From JAHJQZ01 sp963667595 (GTDB lineage Bacteria; Pseudomonadota; Alphaproteobacteria; Rhizobiales; Devosiaceae): a DNA stretch of 64,000 bases. The notes under the pieces are model-generated. The model ran no database searches. It was not told the DNA's origin and saw nothing but the letters and a program-made list of their open reading frames with translations. Shown one piece after another: positions 56,394 to 64,000 of the stretch (the stretch's first letter is position 1; each line of letters starts with the position of its first letter). Where the stretch lies: positions 1-64,000 of the forward strand of contig CAXXWD010000005.1 of assembly GCA_963667595.2 (NCBI GenBank), given 5' to 3'. The translations under genes and the position numbers were made by a program.

Positions 56394-57524
56394 TTGCGTA
56401 ACGCGTTGTCATCCCACTCGTCTCAGCGCAAGACATCGCGGGCGATCGGCATTTCGCCGCGCCTTTTCTATTCCGTCACGACGTTGCTTCTCGCCGTCAA
56501 TGCCGGTCTGGTTCTCCTGCTCGGCATGCATGACGACATCACGCGTCTTTTCGCCCCGCCCTCGACCACGGCCATCAGCCTTTACGAGACCCGTATCGCC
56601 GATTTGCGAACCGAAATCGACCGGCTCAATTCCCGCCAATATGTCCGCCAAGGCGACATCAACCTGCAATTGCGCGATCTGGCCCAGCAGCAGGAAGATC
56701 TGGCCGAACAACAACAAATCGTCAGGGCGCTCAATCGCATGGCCGAAGATCTCGGCCTCACCGCCGACACGCCGGCGCCGCTTCCGGCGGCTTCGCGCGC
56801 AGTGGTGCTTGCCGGCCAGAACCAGATCGGCGACACCGCGTCGCTGTCGCTGACCGATATCGGCGCCAGTCTCAACGCCATGCGGGACGAAAACCGTCTC
56901 GCCATGGAAAACCTGGCCGACCGCGCCCGCACCGTCAGCGACAGAATCAATACGACCCTCGATACGATCGGCATTTCCGCCACGCCCGCCATGGGGGGAC
57001 CGTTCGAGCCGGCCACCGCGGTTTCGTCCACCCCCCTTACCGAGGCCGCCAACAGCGTGGCGGTGCAGTTGCGCCGCTTCGCCGCCGCGCGCGACGCCGC
57101 CACGGACGCCCCCGTTCACCGACCGCTCACCGGCGCGTTGCGCGTCTCCTCGCCCTTCGGAAATCGCCAGGACCCGTTCGAAAACGTCACGGCATTTCAC
57201 TCGGGCATCGATTTCGCCGCGCCAACCGGCACCGGCGTTTTATCGACCGGCGCCGGCAGGGTGACTTTCGCCGGCCAGAAATCGGGCTATGGAAATCTCG
57301 TCGAGATCGATCACGGCGACGGCATCATCTCACGCTACGGCCACCTGTCGTCCATCCTGGTCGGCGAGGGTGAGGAGGTGACCACCGGCGAACGGATCGG
57401 CAAGGTCGGCTCCACCGGCCGCTCCACCGGTCCGCACCTGCATTTCGAGATCCGCCGCGCCGGCACCCCCATAAATCCGGATGCATTTCTCAAGGCTGGC
57501 AGGGTGTTACAGACGATTCTTTAA
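56394..57524 (+). CDS. M23-family (LytM) peptidoglycan endopeptidase, membrane-anchored
   Basis: 376 residues. One membrane helix (about 24-44), a coiled coil (about 62-120), and a C-terminal LytM domain (about 255-365) with zinc ligands in HSGIDFAA and the HLHFEI motif; all are present, so it may be an active enzyme. It is likely to cut peptide cross-links at division or growth sites, or to activate amidases such as AmiC at 62292. The start is TTG with GGAG eight bases upstream. Confidence 0.92.
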   Translation: MRNALSSHSSQRKTSRAIGISPRLFYSVTTLLLAVNAGLVLLLGMHDDITRLFAPPSTTAISLYETRIADLRTEIDRLNSRQYVRQGDINLQLRDLAQQQEDLAEQQQIVRALNRMAEDLGLTADTPAPLPAASRAVVLAGQNQIGDTASLSLTDIGASLNAMRDENRLAMENLADRARTVSDRINTTLDTIGISATPAMGGPFEPATAVSSTPLTEAANSVAVQLRRFAAARDAATDAPVHRPLTGALRVSSPFGNRQDPFENVTAFHSGIDFAAPTGTGVLSTGAGRVTFAGQKSGYGNLVEIDHGDGIISRYGHLSSILVGEGEEVTTGERIGKVGSTGRSTGPHLHFEIRRAGTPINPDAFLKAGRVLQTIL

Positions 57525-57588
57525 GCTGACATACAGAAGCGCCCGAACATCGCATTCGTCCGTAGGCGCCGCGCCAATCACCTTTGTC

Positions 57589-57708
57589 GTCCCGGGATTT
57601 GATCCCGGGACCCATTATGCCCATCCGCAGCATCGCGGTGGCCGAAACCGGAATGGATTCCGGGGTCATCCTCGGACGTGATCCGAGGACCCGGAATGAC
57701 CTGCGGAA
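57589..57708. repeat. Paired dyads GTCCCGGGA/TCCCGGGAC and TCCTCGGA/TCCGAGGA
   Basis: Perfect inverted repeats at 57589-57611 and 57669-57689, inside a GGAATGGATTCC...GGAATGAC context. They fill the convergent gap between the M23 gene and prfB. The first is shared with 51642-51664. Confidence 0.65.
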
Positions 57709-57742
57709 GTTTTGCGGCCAGTCAGTTTTACGGCCTGAAGCC

Positions 57743-58853
57743 CTATTCCGCCTCGCCGCCCACGCGGCTGGCCAGAGATGCTTCGAGGAACATGTCGATA
57801 TCGCCGTCGAGCACGTTGGCCGGCTGGGTGTTTTCCACCTCGGTCCGCAAATCCTTGACCAGCTGATAGGGCTGGAGGACATAGGAACGGATCTGGTGAC
57901 CCCAGCCGATCTCCGATTTGGAGCTTTCCACCTCCATCGCCGCTTCCTCGCGCTTCTTGAGTTCGGCCTCGTAAAGGCGTGATTTCAGCATGGCCATGGC
58001 GGTGGCGCGGTTCTTGTGCTGGGAGCGTTCCTGCTGGCAGGCGACAACGATGCCGGTCGGCACATGGGTGATGCGGATGGCACTGTCGGTGGTGTTGACG
58101 TGCTGTCCACCGGCGCCCGAAGAGCGGTAGGTGTCGATCTTGAGGTCGTCGTCGCGGATCTCGATATTGATCGTGTCGTCGACCACTGGGTAGACCCAGA
58201 TGCTCGAAAAGCTGGTATGCCGCCGCGCCGCACTGTCGAAGGGCGAGATCCTGACAAGGCGATGCACGCCGCTTTCGGTCTTGAGCCAGCCATAGGCGTT
58301 GTGGCCCTTGATCAGAAGCGTCGCCGACTTGATCCCGGCCTCTTCGCCGTCGTGATATTCGATCATGTCGACCTTGAACTTCCGCCGCTCGGCCCAGCGC
58401 GTGTACATGCGCATGAGCATATTGGCCCAGTCCTGGCTTTCGGTACCGCCGGCGCCGGCATGGATTTCGAGATAGGTGTCGTTGGCGTCCGCTTCGCCCG
58501 AGAGCAGCGTTTCGACCCGGAGACGCGCGGCCTGTTCCTTGAGTTCGATCAGAGACTTCTCGGCCTCGGCAACGATCTCGTCTTCGCCCTCTTCCTCGCC
58601 GAGGTCGATCAGGCCAGTGTTTTCCTCGATGGCGGATTCTATGCGCCGCACCTCGCCGATCTGGAATTCGAGCGACTGGCGCTCGCGCATCAGCTCCTGG
58701 GCAACCTGCGCGTCATTCCAAAAATCGGGGGACTCAGCCTTGGCATTCAGTTCTTCCAACCGGACAAGCGCGTTGTCCCAGTCAAAGATGCCTCCTCAGC
58801 AGGCTTACGGCCTGCTTGATTTCGTCGACCTGCTTCTCGATTTCAGCGCGCAT
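57743..58853 (-). CDS. prfB: Peptide chain release factor 2, with programmed +1 frameshift
   Basis: RF2 recognises UGA and UAA. The first 23 codons (MRAEIEKQ to LLRRHL) end at an in-frame TGA; skipping one T continues as DWDNALVRLEEL and on to the end, 369 residues in all. The catalytic GGQ is in SSGAGGQHVNTTDSA, and the codon-recognition SPF motif in ISPFDSAARRHTSF. Domain order and length are normal. The split is the autoregulatory device, not damage. Monocistronic, on the same strand as PBP1A upstream. Confidence 0.97.
58781..58796 (-). promoter_or_regulatory. RF2 recoding site (AGGAGG, CTT TGA C)
   Basis: On the minus strand: an internal Shine-Dalgarno AGGAGG, three bases, then CTT TGA C. 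This is the classic arrangement that pushes the ribosome +1 when RF2 is scarce. The Shine-Dalgarno is a perfect AGGAGG. Confidence 0.96.
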
Positions 58854-59113
58854 AGTGATGCTTCCATCCGTTTATCCGGTGGGTGCGATAGCTGGTCTGG
58901 GACCAAGGATCAACCCTTCTCCGCCCTTTCCTGCCCTTGTCGGCGACGCAGGCGACGCCGCCACCGGCCCGCGACAATCCTGCACACTTGCGCTTTGCCG
59001 AACGCATCAACATCTGGGATGTCAGTGACTGCAAACTTTTATTTGCAATCCACGTCGCTTCCGCGCCGCAAGCCCGGAGCTCCTGGAAAACCAACCTGAC
59101 AAGAGCCCCCCAG

Positions 59114-59623
59114 ATGTACACTGTCGAAATCCTCGACCAGCCTGAACGCAAGATCGTCGGACCTGTCCTGCACACGAGCTTCGTCGCCAATCGCCAGGCC
59201 GAAGAAGTCCCGCCCTTTTTCCACAGGATCATGGAAGACGGCGATCTCGAGACCGTCCCCAATCGCGCCGACGCCAATCAGATCTGCGCCTTCCTCAAGC
59301 CTGAGGAGTCGCCGGAACTCGACTACCACATGGGCGTCGAAGTGACGTCGTTCGCTAACGTCCCCGACGGCATGAAGCCGCTCGTGCTTCCGGCCTGCCG
59401 CTGCGCCTCGATCACGTTGGTCAAGCGCGGCAACAAGGACGTGATGATGGCGATGAACTACCTGCTGAAGGAATGGCTGCCGGCCAACGGCCTCAGACCA
59501 GACTCCTCGGCGCCACCCTTCATCCTTTATGACGACCGCTTCCTGCCGATCTTCAGGGAGAAGGGTTATGCCGGCAACCCGGTCGCGCAGCTCTTCATTC
59601 CGGTCACCGCCATCCCGGCGTAA
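59114..59623 (+). CDS. Stand-alone GyrI-like effector-binding domain protein
   Basis: 169 residues resembling the AraC/Rob effector domain (GyrI-like): MYTVEILDQPERKIVGPVLH at the start, a mid segment YHMGVEVTSFANVPDGMKPLVLPA, and the end with QLFIPV. Such proteins bind small amphipathic ligands or act as inhibitors of other proteins. No DNA-binding domain. The AraC-GyrI regulator at 20624 carries a fused version of the same fold. A ribosome site is not obvious before the ATG. Confidence 0.82.
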   Translation: MYTVEILDQPERKIVGPVLHTSFVANRQAEEVPPFFHRIMEDGDLETVPNRADANQICAFLKPEESPELDYHMGVEVTSFANVPDGMKPLVLPACRCASITLVKRGNKDVMMAMNYLLKEWLPANGLRPDSSAPPFILYDDRFLPIFREKGYAGNPVAQLFIPVTAIPA

Positions 59624-59654
59624 CCTTGCACAAGCCGTTGGCGCGGCAGGCTCT

Positions 59655-59761
59655 GGAGCATTTTCAGCACAAGCGGGAACCGGCTTTGCGGTTCGAAAAT
59701 GCGACAAAACAATAGGTTAGATCATTCCAGTGTTTCTATGAAACAGTGAGACGATCTAGAA
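59655..59761. repeat. RIME-like repeat, copy F
   Basis: 107 bases closely matching copy A at 5471-5578 in order and orientation (GAGCATTTTCAGCACAAGCG ... GCGACAAAACAATAGGTTAG ... ATCTAGAA). Its CTAGA end provides the TAG stop of the PBP1A gene. Confidence 0.85.
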
Positions 59762-62179
59762 CAGCCCGCCGCGTCCGGCATTCGGATCGGCATCGTTTCC
59801 GGTTTCGATATTCATGAAGGCGCTCGAATCGACGCCGATGACCGAGGTCACCAGGTTCGGCCCCGTGCCCGGCTTGAAGGCTTCGAGAATGGCGCCTTCG
59901 CCGGCCATGGCGGCAACACCGGTCGCCTTGTCGATCCAGGACTGGGTCATGCCTGACGGCATACTGAACGGGGTCGGCGGCTTGCCCTTGAGGGCCGCCT
60001 GCATGAATTCGGTAAAAATCGGCGCGGCGACCACACCGCCCGTCCTGCCGCGCCCGAGAGACTTCGGCGTATCGAAACCGATATAGACGCCAACCGCCAG
60101 GCTCGGCGTGTAGCCGACGAACCAGGCATCCTTGTAGTCGGTGGTCGTGCCGGTCTTGCCGGCGACGGGTCGGTTGAGCACATGAGCCGTGTAGCCCGTA
60201 CCGCGCCTGATCACGTCCTCCATCATCGAGGTGATCTGATAGGCGGTCATCGGATCGAGCACCTGCTCACGATTGTCGATGATCATCGGCTCGGGCTGGT
60301 TGTCCCATCCGGCGGCATTGCAACCATCGCAGATGCGTTCGTCGTGCTTGTAGACCGTGTTGCCGTAACGATCCTGAACACGATCGATCAGGGTTGGCGT
60401 GATCCGGCGTCCGCCATTGGCGATGGTGGCGTAGGCCGCCGTCATCTTCATATCGGTGGTTTCGCCCGCGCCCAACGCCATGGACAGGACCGGCAGGACC
60501 TTGTCATAAAGGCCGAAGAGCTTGAAATACTCGGCGATCAGCGGCATGCCGATGTCCTTGGCCAGACGCACGGTCATGACGTTGCGCGAGTGCACCAGGC
60601 CTTCCCTCAGCGTCTGCGGACCGAAATACTGGCCTTCCTCGTAATTTTCCGGCGCCCAGGTCGATCCGTCGGCATTGACGATCTCGACCGGCGCGTCGAG
60701 TACCACGGAGGCCGGCGTATAGCCATTGTCGAGCGCCGCCGAATAAACGATCGGCTTGATCGCCGAACCGGGCTGCCTGAGCGCCTGCGTTGCTCGGTTG
60801 AACTCGGACGCATCGAACGAGAAACCGCCGACCATGGCCTCGACGCGGCCGGTGCGCGGGTCCATGGCGACCAGCGCGCCTTCGATTTCCGGCACCTGCT
60901 GGAGCGTATACACCCCCTCCTCGCCCTTAACGGGCGACACGTAGATCACGTCGCCGACATCGAGCACCTGATTGAGCTTCTTGGACACCCATTTGATCGT
61001 CCGTCCGGGCAGGACGCCGGTCACGCGATCGGCGAGCATCTTGCCATCGACATCGGTTCCCGGCCGCAAGCCGATTTCGGCTTCGTTGGTGTCCATCTTG
61101 AGCACCACCGCCAGCGTCCATTCCGGCACATCGCTCAAAGGGGTGATATCCTCGACGGCCTTGCCCCAGTCTCCGGTCGAAACGTCGATGGTCGCCACCG
61201 GGCCCCGGAAGCCTTTTTTCTGGTCGTAGTCGATCAGCCCGTCCATCAGCGCTCTGCGCGCCTCTTCCTGCATTTTGGGATCGAGCGTGGTCCTGACGCT
61301 GAGACCGCCGCCATAAAGCTGGTCCTCGCCATAAAGCTTGGCCAGTTCGCGCCGGACCTCCTCAGTGAAGTACTCGGCGGCATAAACCCGCGAGCCGGAC
61401 CGGCGCGGGACGACATTGAGACTGTCCTTCTTGGCTGCCTCGCCTTCTTCCGGCGTGACGTAGCCATTCTCGACCATGCGTTCGATCACCCAGTTGCGCC
61501 GCTCGATAGCGGCCTTGGGATGACGGAAGGGATGATAGTTGTTCGGCCCCTTGGGCAGCGCAGCCAGATAGGCGACCTCGGAAAGCTTCAGCTCATAGAG
61601 AGCCTTGTCGAAATAATTGAGCGCCGCGGCGGCGATACCGTAGGAGTTGAAGCCGAGAAAGATCTCGTTGAGATAGAGTTCGAGGATGTGATCCTTGGAA
61701 AAGGTCGACTCGATCCGGATCGCCAGAAGCGCTTCCTTGATCTTGCGTTCCCAGGTCTGCTCGCTTGATAAAAGGAAATTCTTGGCCACCTGCTGGGTGA
61801 TGGTCGAACCCCCCCCCTGGATGGACGTGTCCCCTTCGACCCGCGCCAGAAGATTGTCCCTGAGCGCGCGGATCAGGCCATCCACGGACAGCCCGCTATG
61901 CTTGTAGAAATCCTTGTCTTCCGCGCTGAGGAAGGCGTCGATGACGATGGGCGGAACGGTTTCGATCGGCTGGAAAAGCCGCCGCTCGCGGGCATACTCG
62001 GCCAAAAGCGTGCCGTCGGCGGCATGAACGCGCGTGGTGACCGGCGGATGATAATCCTTGAGCACGGTGTAATCGGGCAGATCGGCCGACAATGTCGAGA
62101 TGAAATAGGCAACCACGCCTACGGCAATCAGCCCGAGAAAGGCGAAAAAGCCAAAAAACCAACTCAGGATACGCAGCAT
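59756..62179 (-). CDS. mrcA: Class A penicillin-binding protein 1A
   Basis: 807 residues. Membrane helix at about 8-30, glycosyltransferase domain with SAEDKDFYKHSG (catalytic Glu) and QQVAKNFLL, an OB-like region, and the transpeptidase domain with SAIK (active Ser), SRN and KTGTT. It polymerises and cross-links peptidoglycan. Its neighbours amiC, prfB and presumably the gene beyond the right edge are in the order usual for Rhizobiales. Confidence 0.96.
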   Translation of the reverse strand: MLRILSWFFGFFAFLGLIAVGVVAYFISTLSADLPDYTVLKDYHPPVTTRVHAADGTLLAEYARERRLFQPIETVPPIVIDAFLSAEDKDFYKHSGLSVDGLIRALRDNLLARVEGDTSIQGGGSTITQQVAKNFLLSSEQTWERKIKEALLAIRIESTFSKDHILELYLNEIFLGFNSYGIAAAALNYFDKALYELKLSEVAYLAALPKGPNNYHPFRHPKAAIERRNWVIERMVENGYVTPEEGEAAKKDSLNVVPRRSGSRVYAAEYFTEEVRRELAKLYGEDQLYGGGLSVRTTLDPKMQEEARRALMDGLIDYDQKKGFRGPVATIDVSTGDWGKAVEDITPLSDVPEWTLAVVLKMDTNEAEIGLRPGTDVDGKMLADRVTGVLPGRTIKWVSKKLNQVLDVGDVIYVSPVKGEEGVYTLQQVPEIEGALVAMDPRTGRVEAMVGGFSFDASEFNRATQALRQPGSAIKPIVYSAALDNGYTPASVVLDAPVEIVNADGSTWAPENYEEGQYFGPQTLREGLVHSRNVMTVRLAKDIGMPLIAEYFKLFGLYDKVLPVLSMALGAGETTDMKMTAAYATIANGGRRITPTLIDRVQDRYGNTVYKHDERICDGCNAAGWDNQPEPMIIDNREQVLDPMTAYQITSMMEDVIRRGTGYTAHVLNRPVAGKTGTTTDYKDAWFVGYTPSLAVGVYIGFDTPKSLGRGRTGGVVAAPIFTEFMQAALKGKPPTPFSMPSGMTQSWIDKATGVAAMAGEGAILEAFKPGTGPNLVTSVIGVDSSAFMNIETGNDADPNAGRGGLF

Positions 62180-62291
62180 TTGGTCCGAACCCGCTGTGGA
62201 AAGGTTATCCCGCCGTCTGATCCGATTTGACGGCGGAAATGTGGTATCCGCTTTAACCAGTTTTGTCCGATGCCGTCAAAACCAGTCACCG

Positions 62292-63577
62292 TCAGTTTTG
62301 CGCCGCCCGATCGAAATAGACTTTGATCCCCCGGGCGATCGCCTCGGCTGTCTTGTCGCGCCAGCTGTGCTTGGTCAAATTGGCGATGTCGGTTTCATTG
62401 GACAGAAATCCCAGTTCGATCAGCACGGACGGCACCTCGGGCGCCTGCAACACAAAAAAGTCGGCCTTGTGCAGCGGAATTTTCCTGAGCCGCGTGTTGG
62501 GCTCGAGACTGTTGAGCATGGCTTCGGCGGCGCGGAACGACTGGCGCCGCGTCTCGCGCCGCATCAGTTCGACAAGGATGGAGGTGACGCGTTCGTCGAC
62601 GTCCGGCGGCGCAAAACCGGCGACCAGGTCGGCGCGGTTCTCGCTGTCGGCCAGAACCTTGTCGAGCACATCGGTCGCCTGTTCGTCCCGGACATAAATG
62701 GACGTGCCGCGGATTTCGGCATCTTCGAACTTGTCGGCATGGATGGAGATGAACAGATCCGCCTTGTTGGCGCGGGCAATGGCAACGCGCTCTTCCAACC
62801 TCAAGAAGGTATCGTCCTGGCGGGTCATGGCCACATCGTACTGGTCCTGCGCGACGAGCAGGCGCTGCAGTTCCCGGGCGAAGTCCAGAACGACATCCTT
62901 TTCCTTGAGGCCAGTCGGAGCCTCGGCTCCGCCATCGATGCCGCCATGGCCGGGATCGATGATGACGAGCGGTCGCGGCTTGGCGGCGCCTTCGATGACA
63001 GGCGGCGGCACGGGCAGATCCCCAGCCTCACCATCGGTCCTGGCCTCGGCTTCGTCGTTTCCATTCACCGGCGCGCTGGCGTTTTCATCGAGACGCGCCT
63101 CGGCGGCGCGATAGTCGTCGGCAACACGGTTGGCGAAATGCTCCGCCGTATCGGGAATGAGATCAACGATCAGGCGGGCCGGCTGGTTTTCGATCGGGGC
63201 GACCATATAGGCCTGCTGCACCTGGGCCGGACTCGAAAGGTTGAGGACCGCCCGCACCCGTCCCTGTTCGGCCAGATCGAGAGTGTAGGTGGCGATGAGA
63301 CCGGTTCCCGCCTCGGTTGCGGCAATCGGCGCAAAAAGCGCGTCGGCCTTGACATCGACGACGATGCGGTCCGGTTCGGCAAGCGATGCGATGGCGAATT
63401 GCGAAACGTCGCTGAGATCGATGATCAGGCGGGCGCGATCCTCATTGTTGAGGATACGTATGTCGACGACCCGCCGAATTTCGGCCATTTCGGGCCCTGT
63501 CGCCTGCTGCGCCAGAACCGGACCCGCCATCGCCAGAAGCAGGACAAGGCCGGGAAAACGCGGCGAGGCAGCGCCAT
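62292..63577 (-). CDS. amiC: N-acetylmuramoyl-L-alanine amidase AmiC, signal peptide frameshifted
   Basis: About 428 residues. AMIN domain (about 30-135), Ala/Glu linker, and an Amidase_3 catalytic domain with zinc ligands in IDPGHGGIDGG and SIHADKF and the Glu in LIELGFLSN. It splits daughter-cell walls. The signal peptide spans two frames: MALPRRVFP lies in one and GLVLLLAMAGPVLAQQ in the next. Adding one base to the four-T run (plus-strand A 63555-63558) restores one perfect signal peptide. The ATG at 63530 alone would lack it. Confidence 0.9.
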
Positions 63578-64000
63578 ATCTTCATAGATTTCAAACAGTT
63601 CGCCATGCACTCGTCCGAACGGCAGACAGGAGGGATCAGAACCCCAGACTATGTGATTCGCTTCATACCAGACTTGGCGCCGACGCACCTCCCGCGATCA
63701 GTATGACAACATCTTGATCATCCGGCAAAAATGACTTTCTTGTTGCCAATTTGACGCAACACACCTAAAGGCTGAGTAAGGTGGACCGTCTCACCATCGG
63801 ATCGACTTGATATTCTTCGTCGGCATGGCGACATATCGGAAGACCCGGACGACGAGGTGGGACGTGAGGCGCCGCGCTGCGGCCACGCAGCGAGGTGGCG
63901 CCGAGCACCTGACGGCGCATCGCGCTGATGCCAGGACTGGCCCGGAAAGGCCGATTGATCCGGTGGATCATTTGGGCAACCCAACCGAACCGGTTTTTCG
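63578..64000. other. Gene-free right end with a structured leader (probably of rne)
   Basis: No gene is visible. On the plus strand GGCGCCGCGCTGCG ... CGCAGCGAGGTGGCGCC (63868-63902) folds into a long stem-loop, with more pairing from 63937 to 63979. In relatives rne, with a long self-regulating leader, lies divergent from amiC, so this may be the rne leader. That is inferred from gene order only. Confidence 0.4.

Overview
The window is about 62% GC, densely coded chromosomal DNA from an alphaproteobacterium of the order Hyphomicrobiales (Rhizobiales). The evidence is gene order and content: clpP-clpX-lon-hup, glnB-glnA, a long suf operon with an Irr-type box, prfB next to a class A PBP and amiC, a glnB promoter of sigma-54 type, and many intergenic copies of the dispersed repeat typical of this order. 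A Devosiaceae-like genome would fit, but the genus cannot be fixed from the sequence alone.

Layout. 1-4.4 kb: start of murQ, divergent murR-like regulator, then a four-gene cluster of a DUF134-NifX fusion, two MinD-type ATPases carrying ferredoxin domains, and a second NifX-like protein; this resembles the orange-protein (ORP) clusters of sulfate reducers. 4.4-6.4 kb: tRNA-Asp, a small membrane protein, YbjQ, tRNA-Val, HU. 6.5-16.3 kb: a TetA-type efflux pump, lon, an Rsm22-type methyltransferase, a family 25 glycosyltransferase split by an IS5-family element, clpX and clpP. 16.8-21.4 kb: an HTH regulator of unknown ligand, a GGDEF-EAL protein, TrmO and an AraC-GyrI regulator. 21.4-26.1 kb: ubiV-ubiU-ubiT for oxygen-independent ubiquinone synthesis behind an FNR-type box, a minimal nucleotidyltransferase and the NAD(P)HX repair enzyme. 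26.4-32.2 kb: tig, tRNA-Leu, glnB, glnA and an ABC-F ATPase; this part is full of frameshifts. 32.5-40.8 kb: PilZ protein, a small secreted protein, parE, DEAD-box helicase, diguanylate cyclase, Lrp-type regulator and DUF2000 protein.

40.9-49.5 kb is the suf operon, transcribed leftward: nifS-like desulfurase, sufB, a two-helix membrane protein, two paralogous cupins, sufC, sufD, sufS, sufT, a VOC protein and sufA. From sufB to sufS every junction is a 4-base overlap, so the two cupins and the membrane protein are built into the translationally coupled core of the Fe-S assembly machine. An Irr-like box lies in a long inverted repeat upstream. This is the best candidate here for an undescribed functional association.

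49.5-64 kb: an alpha/beta hydrolase, tyrS, a giant AsmA/YhdP-type protein, a Bcp peroxiredoxin, an M23 peptidase, prfB with its programmed +1 frameshift, a GyrI-like protein, PBP1A and amiC, followed by a structured leader running off the end.

Fe-S chemistry links several blocks: the suf operon, the ferredoxin ATPases, UbiU/UbiV and the Rsm22 family. The same holds for c-di-GMP (two GGDEF proteins and one PilZ protein) and for cell-wall turnover (murQ, M23, PBP1A, amiC). Eight genes are broken by small indels, mostly in homopolymers, and these include normally essential or highly conserved ones (glnA, glnB, tig). These are more likely consensus errors than real pseudogenes. The only convincing biological disruption is the IS insertion in the glycosyltransferase.
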